From Wenzhouxiangella sp. XN201 (lineage in GTDB: Bacteria > Pseudomonadota > Gammaproteobacteria > Xanthomonadales > Wenzhouxiangellaceae): 64,000 nt of DNA. A model generated the notes under the pieces. The model was not told the origin of the DNA and searched no databases. It saw nothing but the letters and a program-made list of their open reading frames with translations. Location of the stretch: positions 429,942 to 493,941 of the forward strand of contig NZ_JAAIVI010000020.1 in assembly GCF_011008905.1 (NCBI RefSeq), given 5' to 3'. The position numbers were made by a program, and so were the translations under genes. Numbering within the stretch: position 1 is the stretch's first letter; every line of letters begins with the position of its first letter. Positions 35,350-43,998 of the stretch are shown piece after piece.

Positions 35350-36722
35350 CGAAGCTGCGTTCGATCAATCCAACGACCGGGGCGGTTCAGTACGAAGTCG
35401 AGGCGCTGTCGGACGATGCCCTGGAACAGCACTTGGCCGGGGCCCAGTCCGCGTTTGCCGACTGGAAGCTGGCCCGCTTCTCCGACCGTGCGAAGGTATT
35501 GAACGACGTGGCGGCGCTGATGCGCGGTGACATCGAAAACCTTGCGCGCCTGATGACCGACGAGATGGGCAAACCCATCCGGGAAGCCCGGGGTGAGGTC
35601 GAGAAGGCAGCCTGGTGCGCCGAGCATTATGCCGAGCATGCCGAAAGCTACCTGGCCACCGAGCAGATCGTCTCCGATGCCAGTCAAAGCTACGTGCAGT
35701 ACCGTCCGCTGGGCGTGATCCTGGGCATCCTGCCCTGGAATGCGCCGTTCTGGCTGGCCTTCCGCTTTGCCGCACCGACCCTGATGGCCGGCAACGCCTG
35801 CCTGATGAAGCACGACCCTCACGTGCCGGGCTGTGCCGAGGCCATCGGCCAGCTGTTCGAGCGTGCCGGCGCACCCGCGGGCCTGTTTGTCAACCTGCCG
35901 TTGGAGACCGAGCGCGTCGCCGATGTGATCCGTGACAGACGGGTGCAAGCGGTTTCGTACACCGGCTCGGAGCGCGGCGGCGGAATCGTCGCCTCGACCG
36001 CGGCAGCCGAAATCAAGCACTCCGTGCTCGAACTGGGCGGCTCGGATCCGGCCATCGTGCTGGCCGACGCCGATCTGGAAAAGGCCGCCGACACCATCTG
36101 CCTGTCGCGCATCATCAATGCCGGCCAGAGCTGTATCGCGGCCAAGCGCATCATCGTCGAGTCATCGGTCCACGACGACTTCGTCGAGTTACTGCACGAG
36201 CGCCTGGCACGCCTGAAACTGGGCGATCCGTCCGACGAAGCGACCGATGTCGGCCCGATCGCGCGCGCGGATCTGCGCGAGAATCTTCACCGGCAGGTGG
36301 GCGAGACGGTTGCGGCCGGTGCCCTGTGTCCGCTCGGTGGCGAGCTGCCGGAAGGTGACGGCTACTTCTACCCGGTGACCCTGCTGACCGGGGTGACGCG
36401 GGAGATGACCGCCGCGCGTGAGGAAACATTCGGCCCAATCGCGGTGGTCATGAAGGTGGCAGACGAAGATGAGGCCGTCGAGTTGGCCAATGACACCGAC
36501 TACGGTCTGGCCGCTGCGGTGTGGACCCGTACTGAACGGGGTGTGGCCATGGCAAACCGGCTTGAAACCGGCCAGGTGGCGATCAATGGCATCGTCAAAA
36601 CCGATCCCCGCTTGCCCAGCGGCGGCATCAAGCGCTCCGGTATCGGCCGCGAACTCGGGCCGCACGGAATTCGCGAATTCGTCAACGCGCAGCAAGTCTG
36701 GGTTGGGCCGGTCAAGGCTTAG
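35346..36722 (+). CDS. doeC: NAD(P)-dependent aldehyde dehydrogenase, DoeC-like
   Basis: A 458-residue aldehyde dehydrogenase of the succinate-semialdehyde dehydrogenase type. The catalytic cysteine is in INAGQSCIAAKR and the general base in LELGGSDPAIVL; YTGSERGGGIVAS is the cofactor loop. In ectoine catabolism DoeC oxidises aspartate 4-semialdehyde to aspartate. Position as the last gene of the doe chain supports that role, with succinate semialdehyde as the main alternative substrate. Its ATG overlaps the doeA stop by 4 nt. A large palindrome (B4) begins right after the stop. Confidence 0.88.
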   Translation: MTKLRSINPTTGAVQYEVEALSDDALEQHLAGAQSAFADWKLARFSDRAKVLNDVAALMRGDIENLARLMTDEMGKPIREARGEVEKAAWCAEHYAEHAESYLATEQIVSDASQSYVQYRPLGVILGILPWNAPFWLAFRFAAPTLMAGNACLMKHDPHVPGCAEAIGQLFERAGAPAGLFVNLPLETERVADVIRDRRVQAVSYTGSERGGGIVASTAAAEIKHSVLELGGSDPAIVLADADLEKAADTICLSRIINAGQSCIAAKRIIVESSVHDDFVELLHERLARLKLGDPSDEATDVGPIARADLRENLHRQVGETVAAGALCPLGGELPEGDGYFYPVTLLTGVTREMTAAREETFGPIAVVMKVADEDEAVELANDTDYGLAAAVWTRTERGVAMANRLETGQVAINGIVKTDPRLPSGGIKRSGIGRELGPHGIREFVNAQQVWVGPVKA

Positions 36723-37016
36723 AAAAGAAAATTGTCCACAGATGAACACAGATGAACACAGATAAAAAACACTGTTAATTGGGCGATCGAAAACCAACCC
36801 ACTGTCAGGCTTCCCGAGCCTGGGGTCGATAGCGCGAAAGCACCCCCAATGAAGAAGCTAGTACCCGTTTGGCCGTTTAGGTCACGGGAATTTCGGTCAT
36901 TAGCACAGAGGCACTTACTAGCACCCCCATTCGGATTCTCGATATTCATCTGTGTTTATCTGTGTTTATCTGTGTTCATCTGTGTTCATCTGTGTTCATC
37001 TGTGGAAGGTTTTATA
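36723..37016. repeat. Family B palindrome, unequal arms (copy B4)
   Basis: The left arm has three 10-nt units (GTCCACAGATGAA, CACAGATGAA, CACAGATAAA; 36733-36766). The right arm has six (ATCTGTGTTT/ATCTGTGTTC repeats; about 36947-37003). The loop of about 180 nt is the longest of all copies and contains a near-repeat (AGCACCCCCAAT and AGCACCCCCATT). The element fills the 309-nt gap between the converging doeC and chalcone-isomerase-like genes, and no gene is seen in it. Confidence 0.9.
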
Positions 37017-37031
37017 GATTTTTTTCAGTCC

Positions 37032-37550
37032 TCACCGCCGACCCGCTTGCTCGAGCAGGCGTTTCTTCATTCGGTCGTTGAAGGGTTTTTCGCCGAACCA
37101 GATCTGGAAGTATTCATGGCCGTGCCCGCGATCGGGGCATTCTTCGAGGAGTTCGCCATTGCGGTACAAGGCCAGGCGCTCGTCCGGTTCGTAGCTCACG
37201 TCAAACCGCTCACCGTCCTCGGCGTCGATATAAGCGTTGGCCAGGCAGGCCAGTTCCTCGGGGAGGGCGTCGCGGGAGGATATACCCAGGTTTTCGACCA
37301 ACAGCTCATTGGCGCTATCGACCAGGTCTTGCCCGGCCATGTCCCGGTCGAGTTCCAGCGAAAACATCTTGGGTACGCGCTCGAGCACGCGGTCGGACTC
37401 GCTGCAGTCGGTCAGGTGCAAGCTGGCAGTGCCGACACTGAACAGGCCCATCACCTTCAATTCGACTTCGGAGCAGCGCTCCAGGGCCGTGGCGTCGGCC
37501 GAGGCGAAAGCCGTGACCAACAAGCAGAGGGTGAGACCTGCCCGCATCAT
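37032..37550 (-). CDS. Chalcone isomerase-like secreted protein
   Basis: 172 residues: a signal peptide (MMRAGLTLCLLVTAFASADA) and a chalcone-isomerase-like domain (VMGLFSVGTASLHL, FSLELDRDMAGQDLVDSANELL, PDERLALYRNGELLEE, YFQIWFGEKPFNDRMKKRLL). In plants the fold includes fatty-acid-binding proteins; bacterial members of this type occur in Cfa-type lipid loci, and their ligand is unknown. The ATG overlaps the stop of the lipoprotein gene upstream (ATGATG), so the two are translated together. Both are divergent from the desaturase operon. Confidence 0.82.
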   Translation of the reverse strand: MMRAGLTLCLLVTAFASADATALERCSEVELKVMGLFSVGTASLHLTDCSESDRVLERVPKMFSLELDRDMAGQDLVDSANELLVENLGISSRDALPEELACLANAYIDAEDGERFDVSYEPDERLALYRNGELLEECPDRGHGHEYFQIWFGEKPFNDRMKKRLLEQAGRR

Positions 37551-38128
37551 TGCATTGCTGCCTGGGCGCGGCGCACGAAGAAACCGACGACCGGCAGGTG
37601 AGCGTAGAGCGCGCTGCCGCTGTCCCAGAAGTCCTGGTGCAGCACGATCTGGCCGTTTTCGTTGAAGCGCAGATGGGTCATGCCGATTGAATGCGACTCG
37701 ACGCGCTTGCCGATCGCCCGGCTGGTAAAGGTCATTTCCCAGCGCAGGTAAACGTCGGCACCGTCTTGAATGACGCGGTGGATCAGGACTCGACTTTCTT
37801 CGAGCTGCTCGCCGGTTCGGGCCATGTATTCCACCAGTTCAGCTCGTTCGCGCGCGATATGTATGGTGTCGTTGAAGTAGAACCGCTCGGCATAGAGTTC
37901 GCCGACTCGTTCGGCCAGATCAGCGTGGCCGAGATTCCCGAAGGTGTGGCGGAAGGAAGCAACGCCCTGGTCGATTGCCGTGGCATGGCCCGGGATCGTT
38001 TCGAGGGCCTCGTGATAGGCCTCCGCCGTTCTTTTGTCCATCATCGAGCCACTCCCGGCACAGGCGGTCGTGGCGGCCAGAAAGATGACCGCCGCCCCGC
38101 AACGTTGCATGATTGCGTGTGTATTCAT
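37547..38128 (-). CDS. NTF2/SnoaL-like lipoprotein
   Basis: About 193 residues. The N-terminus has a lipobox (FLAATTAC, Cys about 22), so it is probably a lipoprotein. The rest looks like the NTF2/SnoaL-like cone fold used for small hydrophobic ligands (HTFGNLGHADLAERVGELYAE, RWEMTFTSRAIGKRVE, GQIVLHQDFWDSGSALYAHL). The start is ATG at 38128 because the 38 codons before it are unlike a secreted protein and lie in the promoter region. NTF2-like proteins accompany Cfa/DUF1365 lipid loci in several gammaproteobacteria. Confidence 0.8.
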   Translation of the reverse strand: MNTHAIMQRCGAAVIFLAATTACAGSGSMMDKRTAEAYHEALETIPGHATAIDQGVASFRHTFGNLGHADLAERVGELYAERFYFNDTIHIARERAELVEYMARTGEQLEESRVLIHRVIQDGADVYLRWEMTFTSRAIGKRVESHSIGMTHLRFNENGQIVLHQDFWDSGSALYAHLPVVGFFVRRAQAAMQ

Positions 38129-38241
38129 GGCCCTGATGATGCGCGCAGTGCCGTGGATCACGAGTGAATGGCCAAATTCACGCGCGATTGATGGGCCCGG
38201 GCGTCTAATCGTCGCTTGACTGGACTGGATCATCTCCAACA

Positions 38242-39153
38242 ATGCAACAGCTTCTCGCCTGGTTCGATTCGCGACAGCGCCTGCGCAACGGCGCAGACGA
38301 TCCGCGCCGCGTCGACTGGCTTCGCATCATCCCCTTCATCGGCCTGCACCTGGCCTGCCTGGGCGTGCTGTTCGTGGGCGTGTCGACCACGGCAGTCGTG
38401 GTGTTCTTGCTCAGCTATTCTGTTCGCATGTTCGCCATCACTGCCTTCTATCACCGCTATTTCTCACACCGGACATTTCGCACCAGCCGGCCCGTGCAGT
38501 TCTTTTTTGCGCTCATCGGCGCCTCCGCCACCCAGCGCGGGCCGCTCTGGTGGGCCGCCCACCATCGCCATCATCACCGTCATGCCGATACGGACGACGA
38601 CGTGCATGCGCCTCGCCACGGCTTCTGGTGGAGCCATATGGGGTGGTTCCTGTGTCGCGAGAATTTCGAGACGCGAGCCGAGCAGATTCCCGATCTGGTC
38701 GTCTATCCCGAACTGCGCTGGCTCGACCGCTACGACTTGCTCGTGCCGGTCATCTACGCGCTGGGCATGTTTGGGCTGGGCACGGCGCTGAACCGATGGG
38801 CGCCGGGCCTGGAGACCAATGGCTGGCAGCTGCTGGTGTGGGGTTATTTCGTGTCGACCGTGGTGCTGATCCACGTGACGCTGACCATCAATTCCCTGGC
38901 CCACGTCTGGGGCAGTCGCCGCTACGCCACCCGCGACGACAGCCGCAATAATCTCTTCCTCTCGCTGCTCACGCTCGGCGAGGGCTGGCACAACAATCAC
39001 CACCACTTCCCGGGCTCGGCGCGCCAGGGTTTCTACTGGTGGGAAGTCGACATCAGTTTCTACCTGCTCAAGATGATGAGCTGGATCGGCCTTGTCCGCG
39101 GGCTCAAGCCCGTGCCGGAGCGGATCCGCGAGGCGCGGCGGGTACCGTCATGA
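38242..39153 (+). CDS. Acyl-CoA/acyl-lipid desaturase, membrane di-iron type
   Basis: A 303-residue fatty acid desaturase with the three histidine boxes HRYFSH, HRHHH and HNNHHH and about four membrane helices. Oxygen-dependent enzymes of this delta-9 type place a double bond in acyl chains of CoA or phospholipid. It heads a seven-gene chain in which each gene overlaps the next by 4 to 8 nt, so it probably supplies unsaturated chains to the methyltransferases downstream. The gap of 113 nt to the divergent lipoprotein gene should hold both promoters. Confidence 0.93.
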   Translation: MQQLLAWFDSRQRLRNGADDPRRVDWLRIIPFIGLHLACLGVLFVGVSTTAVVVFLLSYSVRMFAITAFYHRYFSHRTFRTSRPVQFFFALIGASATQRGPLWWAAHHRHHHRHADTDDDVHAPRHGFWWSHMGWFLCRENFETRAEQIPDLVVYPELRWLDRYDLLVPVIYALGMFGLGTALNRWAPGLETNGWQLLVWGYFVSTVVLIHVTLTINSLAHVWGSRRYATRDDSRNNLFLSLLTLGEGWHNNHHHFPGSARQGFYWWEVDISFYLLKMMSWIGLVRGLKPVPERIREARRVPS

Positions 39154-40391
39154 AGATCGCCATCGTGGGGGCCGGAGTTTCCGGGCTGTACGCGGCCTGG
39201 CATCTCTCGCAGCGTCACGAAGTAACGGTATTCGAGGCCGAGGACCGGCTCGGCGGCCATGCGGATACGCAGGTGGTGGAGGATGGCGGCGTATCCCGAT
39301 CCATTGATACCGGCTTCATCGTCTTCAATCGGGCGCACTATCCAATACTGACCTCCTGGTTCGGTGAGCTCGGCGTCGAGTCAGAACCATCCGACATGAG
39401 TTTCGGCGTCAGCGATACCGTCACCGGCCTGGCATACAACGCCAGCACGCTGGGGCGGCTTTACTGTCAGCGTCGCAATCTGCTTAGTCCCCGCTTTCAC
39501 GGCATGGTGCTCGATATCGCCCGTTTCTACCGGCGTGCGCCGCAGCTGCTCGAGGAAATCGACGAGTGCGTGACGCTGGGCGAATGGCTCGAACAAAGCG
39601 GCCTGGGAGAGTGGTTTGCCAGCCGGCATATGCTGCCGATGGCCTCGGCCCTGTGGTCGGCGCCGATGGGTGCTGTCACCGAGTTCCCGATGAAGCATCT
39701 GCTGGCCTTCATGGACAATCATTCCATGCTGACCCTGGGCGCTCGTCCGGTCTGGGAGACGGTTCGCGGTGGCAGCCGATCCTACGTCGAGGCCGCCAGC
39801 ACTTGTGCAGCGCGGTTCGTGACGGGCACGCCGGTGCGTTCGATCGAACGACTCGATAACAGAGTGCTTGTCCGCACGCCCCAGGATGAGTTCCACTTCG
39901 ACGCGACGATTCTTGCCTGCCATTCCGACCAGGCGCTGCGGCTGCTGGCCGATGCCAGCCCGGTCGAGCGTAGTGTCCTCTCGGCCGTGGACTACCAGCC
40001 GAACGAGGCGGTCCTGCACACCGATGTCGCGCTATTGCCCGACAAGCCGACAGCGCGCGCTGCCTGGAACGTTCGCATGGATGGCCGGGAGCCCAGCCAA
40101 TGCCGGGTTTCCTATTACATGAACAAGCTGCAGAACATCGACAGCCGGCAGCATTTCATCGTCTCGCTCAACCAGACGGAGATGATCGATCCAGAGCGCG
40201 TTCTCGTGCGCCGAAACTATGCGCATCCCGTTTTTACGCCCTCGGCAGTGGCGGCCCAGTCACGCTGGAGCGATATCAACGGCCTGCGTCGGACCTGGTT
40301 CTGTGGCGCCTGGTGGGGCTGGGGTTTCCACGAAGATGGCGCTCGCAGCGCCAGGCGTGTAATCGACGATATCGAAACGAGACATGGATAG
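39150..40391 (+). CDS. FAD-dependent oxidoreductase (amine-oxidase-like, COG2907)
   Basis: A 413-residue flavoprotein with an N-terminal dinucleotide fold (IAIVGAGVSGLYAAWHLSQR), a following VFEAEDRLGGHADT, and a C-terminal FAD-binding GAWWGWGFHEDGARSA. The group is always near Cfa-type methyltransferases and DUF1365 proteins and is thought to act on membrane lipid chains. Related flavin enzymes take part in furan fatty acid synthesis in alphaproteobacteria; whether this one does is inference. ATG at 39150 overlaps the desaturase stop. Confidence 0.88.
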   Translation: MKIAIVGAGVSGLYAAWHLSQRHEVTVFEAEDRLGGHADTQVVEDGGVSRSIDTGFIVFNRAHYPILTSWFGELGVESEPSDMSFGVSDTVTGLAYNASTLGRLYCQRRNLLSPRFHGMVLDIARFYRRAPQLLEEIDECVTLGEWLEQSGLGEWFASRHMLPMASALWSAPMGAVTEFPMKHLLAFMDNHSMLTLGARPVWETVRGGSRSYVEAASTCAARFVTGTPVRSIERLDNRVLVRTPQDEFHFDATILACHSDQALRLLADASPVERSVLSAVDYQPNEAVLHTDVALLPDKPTARAAWNVRMDGREPSQCRVSYYMNKLQNIDSRQHFIVSLNQTEMIDPERVLVRRNYAHPVFTPSAVAAQSRWSDINGLRRTWFCGAWWGWGFHEDGARSARRVIDDIETRHG

Positions 40392-41133
40392 CGCCATCGC
40401 CACCGGACAGGTATGGCATCGGCGCCTGACGCCGAAGCCGCATCGCTTCGTCTACCGCACCAGCTACACGCTGATCGACATCGATCGTGTCGAGGCGTTG
40501 TTCGCGAACAGCCGTCTCTGGTCGGTGGGGCGATCCAATCTGGTGAGTTTCCGGCGTGCTGATTTCCTGCGCCCGCTCGATCGCACATTGCGCCGGGCCG
40601 TGGTCGAGCGTGTGGCCGAAGTCACCAGCCGCCGCCCGCAGGGCCGCATTCTCGTGCTGGCCCATCTGCGCCAGTGGGGCCTGTGCTTCAATCCTGTCAG
40701 TTTCTATTTCTGCCTCGATCAAGAAGGGGAGATGGATGCGATTGTCGCGGAGGTGCATAACACGCCCTGGAACGAACGCCACGCCTACGTGCTCGATTGC
40801 CGCGGGCAGCCGGGCCCGGAGTACCGATTCGACTTCGACAAGGGCTTGCACGTGTCGCCCTTCATGCCGATGGATATCCGCTACGACTGGCGATTCCGCA
40901 TCGAGGATGAACTCCTGAGCGTTCACATACGCCTGAAGCGCTCGGGAAGACAATGCTTCAGCAGCGGAATGCGACTGGCGCTCGAGCCGATGACGAGCTC
41001 AAGCATGCGCCGGATGCCATTCAGGTTCCCGCTGATGACCTTGAGGGTCGTCGTGGCCATCTACTGGCAGGCCCTGCGCCTGTGGCTGAAAAAGATGCCT
41101 TTTTACTCTCACCCGGACAAGTTGACGCAATGA
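40384..41133 (+). CDS. DUF1365 protein of lipid-modification locus
   Basis: A 249-residue DUF1365 protein (HRRLTPKPHRFVYRTSY, LRQWGLCFNPVSFYFC, EVHNTPWNERHAYVL, HVSPFMPMDIRYDW). It has no predicted signal peptide, but a hydrophobic C-terminal segment near 215-235. DUF1365 genes neighbour flavin oxidoreductases and cyclopropane synthase-like genes in many bacteria; the biochemical role is not settled. It overlaps the genes on both sides. Confidence 0.88.
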   Translation: MDSAIATGQVWHRRLTPKPHRFVYRTSYTLIDIDRVEALFANSRLWSVGRSNLVSFRRADFLRPLDRTLRRAVVERVAEVTSRRPQGRILVLAHLRQWGLCFNPVSFYFCLDQEGEMDAIVAEVHNTPWNERHAYVLDCRGQPGPEYRFDFDKGLHVSPFMPMDIRYDWRFRIEDELLSVHIRLKRSGRQCFSSGMRLALEPMTSSSMRRMPFRFPLMTLRVVVAIYWQALRLWLKKMPFYSHPDKLTQ

Positions 41134-42407
41134 CGCAATCCGACAGGATGATCGATGAATTTGAGACCGGCTCCGCCGGCGGCCTGGATCGTCGGCTCCG
41201 CACGCGGGTGCTGTCGCGCCTGGGTTCGGTCGAGCAGGGCAGGCTGGTCATTCAGGATGCCGATGGCGAGTATGCGTTGGGCAAACCCGACGATGCGCTG
41301 CACGCCACGGTTGTGATTCACGACCTGCGTTTCTGGCGTCTGATAGCCAGCGGCGGCAGTGTTGGCGCGGCCGAGGCGTGGATGGCCGGTCTGTGGGACA
41401 GTCCTGATCCGGTGGCCGTGGTGCAGGTGCTCACCCGAAATCGCCACGTGCTGGACGAAATGGAAACCGGTGCGGCGCGCATCGCCAATCTTGCCCTTGG
41501 CCTGTGGCATGCATTCAATCGCAACAGCCTCAAGGGCAGCCGTCGCAATATCGCTGCCCACTACGATCTGGGCAACGACTTCTTTGCTGCCTGGCTTGAT
41601 CAAAGCATGATGTATTCCAGCGCACTGTACCTGGACGACGGGGAGACACTCGAGCAGGCCCAGTTCAACAAGCTCGAACGAATATGCCGCAAGCTCGCTC
41701 TTGGCCCCGAAGATCACTTGTTGGAAATCGGCACCGGCTGGGGTGGCCTGGCCATCCATGCCGCCGAGCACCATGGTTGCCGCGTGACGACAACCACGAT
41801 CTCGCGTGAACAGTACGAGTTCGCACGCAAGAAAGTGCAAGAAGCGGGTCTGGAAGACCGCATTTCCCTTCTGATGCAGGATTACCGCAAGCTGGAGGGG
41901 AAGTACGACAAGATCGCCTCCGTCGAGATGATTGAAGCCGTCGGCCACCAGTATCTAGACACTTACCTGGCGAAAATCGACGAACTGCTCAGGCCCGACG
42001 GCCTGGCACTGATCCAGGCCATCACCATCGAGGACTATCGCTTTGAGAGTGCTTTGAAGAACGTCGACTTCATCAAGCGCTATATCTTTCCGGGTGCCTT
42101 CATTCCTTCGGTCAGCGCCATCACGCAGTCGATGGCGCGCGCCAGCCAACTGGCCCTGATCGAACTCGCCGATTTCGGCGCCAGTTACGCACGTACGCTG
42201 GCGGCCTGGCGCGATCGTTTCGAGGCCCGCTGGAGCGATATCCGCGAGATGGGTTTCGACGAGAGCTTCCGGCGGCGCTGGTTGTGGTATCTGGCCTACT
42301 GCGAAGGCGGGTTCAGGGAGCGCGCGATCAGCGATGTCCACGTGCTGATGGCCGGGCCCCGGTGGCGCCCCGGGGCTGAGACGGGACTGACCGGTGGGCC
42401 CGCATGA
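41130..42407 (+). CDS. cfa: Cyclopropane-fatty-acid synthase family methyltransferase
   Basis: A 425-residue Cfa-type enzyme: an N-terminal lipid-binding domain (to about 140) and a methyltransferase domain. NIAAHYDLGNDFF, MMYSSALY, the S-adenosylmethionine motif LLEIGTGWGGLAIHAA (about 198) and IEAVGHQYLDTYL are typical, with FIFPGAFIPS-like YIFPGAFIPS. Cfa adds a methylene from S-adenosylmethionine across the double bond of a phospholipid chain; close relatives instead leave a methyl branch. ATG at 41130 overlaps the DUF1365 stop. Confidence 0.92.
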   Translation: MTQSDRMIDEFETGSAGGLDRRLRTRVLSRLGSVEQGRLVIQDADGEYALGKPDDALHATVVIHDLRFWRLIASGGSVGAAEAWMAGLWDSPDPVAVVQVLTRNRHVLDEMETGAARIANLALGLWHAFNRNSLKGSRRNIAAHYDLGNDFFAAWLDQSMMYSSALYLDDGETLEQAQFNKLERICRKLALGPEDHLLEIGTGWGGLAIHAAEHHGCRVTTTTISREQYEFARKKVQEAGLEDRISLLMQDYRKLEGKYDKIASVEMIEAVGHQYLDTYLAKIDELLRPDGLALIQAITIEDYRFESALKNVDFIKRYIFPGAFIPSVSAITQSMARASQLALIELADFGASYARTLAAWRDRFEARWSDIREMGFDESFRRRWLWYLAYCEGGFRERAISDVHVLMAGPRWRPGAETGLTGGPA

Positions 42408-42973
42408 AGCGTGACTTCTGGATCAACCAGGGCCTGTTTCAGTTGAGCTGGCCGGCCTGCGTGGTCGGTGCGGCCTGGGGAATTGCCGGCTGGAGCGGCA
42501 CGCTGGTGGTGGCCGTTCTTGCCTTTTGGCAACTGCACCCGCGGCGGCGCCACCACAACGACTGGCGCATGATTGCATTGTGCCTGGTCATCGGATTCGG
42601 GCTCGATACCCTGTGGCTGCAAACCGGCCTGCTGGCCTATGCGATGCCCTGGCCATCGAGCGAGATTGCACCCTTCTGGATTCTGCTGCTGTGGCTGGCC
42701 ATGGCCCTGGTACTCAATCACTCGATGGGCGTTTTCAAGCATCAATTACTGTTGATCGGCGTTCTCGCTGCTGTCGGGTCACCCCTGTCCTACTATGCCG
42801 GTTCGCGCTTCGGCGCAGTCGAGTGGCTGGCGCCGTCGTGGCAGGTGATACTGGCCACGGGCTTGAGCTGGGCCTTGCTGTTGCCCGCGCTGTTCTGGCT
42901 GGCCCGTCGACCCCCTCCACAGCGTGCAGATCGACCGACCCGCGACCCCGATTCACGGAGTGTGATTTCATGA
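42404..42973 (+). CDS. DUF2878 membrane protein
   Basis: A 189-residue protein with about five or six membrane helices and the DUF2878 pattern (WINQGLFQLSWPACVVGAA, IGFGLDTLWLQTGLL, PFWILLLWLAMALVLNHSM, YYAGSRFGAVEW). Its function is unknown. It is a standard member of the Cfa/DUF1365 cluster. ATGA overlaps link it to both neighbours. Confidence 0.88.
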   Translation: MKRDFWINQGLFQLSWPACVVGAAWGIAGWSGTLVVAVLAFWQLHPRRRHHNDWRMIALCLVIGFGLDTLWLQTGLLAYAMPWPSSEIAPFWILLLWLAMALVLNHSMGVFKHQLLLIGVLAAVGSPLSYYAGSRFGAVEWLAPSWQVILATGLSWALLLPALFWLARRPPPQRADRPTRDPDSRSVIS

Positions 42974-43998
42974 AACCCATCGAACTGGCCGAAAAGGGAC
43001 TTGTGCCGGACTGGTTGATTCGCCGCGGTATCCGCGCGCTCCTCAGGCGCCGGTTGCGCGAGGAGCATGTCAATGATCCCGAAGCCCAGTCCGCTCGCTA
43101 CCAGGCCCTGATGGACGAGCTGGCCGAGTCGGCCATTGCCATCGAGACCGATGCCGCCAACGATCAGCATTATGAAGTGCCGCCTGCCTTCTTCGAGCTG
43201 GTGCTCGGCGATCACCTGAAATATTCAAGCGCGCTCTGGCCGGACGGAATCGACGACCTTGATGCTGCCGAAGCGGCCATGCTCGAGCGGACCTGCCGCA
43301 ACGCCGACCTGGTCGATGGGCAGGACATCCTGGAACTGGGCTGCGGCTGGGGCTCGCTTACCTTGTGGATGGCCACGCATTACCCGCGCAGCCAGGTTAC
43401 TGCAGTATCCAACTCGGCCTCGCAGCGCCGACACATCGAGTCGCGTGCCCTCGACCTGGGGCTGGGCAATCTCCGGGTGATTACCTGCGACGTCAATGCC
43501 TTGGAACTCGATCGAGCGTTCGACCGGGTGGTTTCGGTCGAGATGTTCGAACACGTACGTAACTATCGGCAGCTGCTCGAACGCATTGCTGGCTGGATGA
43601 AGGAAGATGCCCGCTTGTTCGTGCACATTTTCTGTCATCGCTATCTGGCCTATCCTTTTGAAACCGAAGGGGCGGGCAACTGGATGGGCCGCCACTTTTT
43701 CACCGGTGGCCTGATGCCGGCTGCCGACACACTGTTACACTTTGCCGATGATGTCAGGCTGGAACGCCGCTGGTTGTACCCGGGTTCGCACTATGCGCGT
43801 ACGGCACGCGCCTGGCTGGACAATCTCGATGCCCGCCGGCGGCAGGTTCGTTCGGTGATGCAATCGGTGCATGGTTCGGAGGCCGACCTGTTCAGCCAGC
43901 GCTGGCGCATCTTCTTCATGGCCTGTGAGGAACTGTTCGCCTTCGACGGCGGCCGGCAGTGGCTGGTCGGGCATTTCCGCTTCCGCAAAGCCCGATGA
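42970..43998 (+). CDS. Second Cfa-like SAM-dependent methyltransferase
   Basis: A 342-residue methyltransferase of the Cfa/coclaurine-N-methyltransferase group, lacking the long N-terminal lipid domain of the first Cfa. Motifs: NDQHYEVPPAFFELVLGDHL, YSSALWPDG, ILELGCGWGSLTLWMA and VVSVEMFEHVRNYRQLLERI. It may methylate a lipid made by the earlier enzymes or a different substrate. A second methyltransferase of this size next to a Cfa recalls the two-methylation layout of dimethylated furan fatty acid synthesis, which is only an analogy. Confidence 0.85.
   Translation: MKPIELAEKGLVPDWLIRRGIRALLRRRLREEHVNDPEAQSARYQALMDELAESAIAIETDAANDQHYEVPPAFFELVLGDHLKYSSALWPDGIDDLDAAEAAMLERTCRNADLVDGQDILELGCGWGSLTLWMATHYPRSQVTAVSNSASQRRHIESRALDLGLGNLRVITCDVNALELDRAFDRVVSVEMFEHVRNYRQLLERIAGWMKEDARLFVHIFCHRYLAYPFETEGAGNWMGRHFFTGGLMPAADTLLHFADDVRLERRWLYPGSHYARTARAWLDNLDARRRQVRSVMQSVHGSEADLFSQRWRIFFMACEELFAFDGGRQWLVGHFRFRKAR

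Noticed and set aside
36943..37010. Tandem repeats considered as a CRISPR array
   Set aside because: Units are 10 nt and contiguous with no spacers; they form one arm of a palindrome. No cas genes in the window.
36849..37601. 250-codon plus-strand frame reading through the B4 repeat
   Set aside because: Part of it (ICVYLCLSVFICVHLCSS) is only the tandem 10-nt units translated, and the rest is opposite the chalcone-isomerase-like gene. Repeats of this kind can create spurious database proteins.
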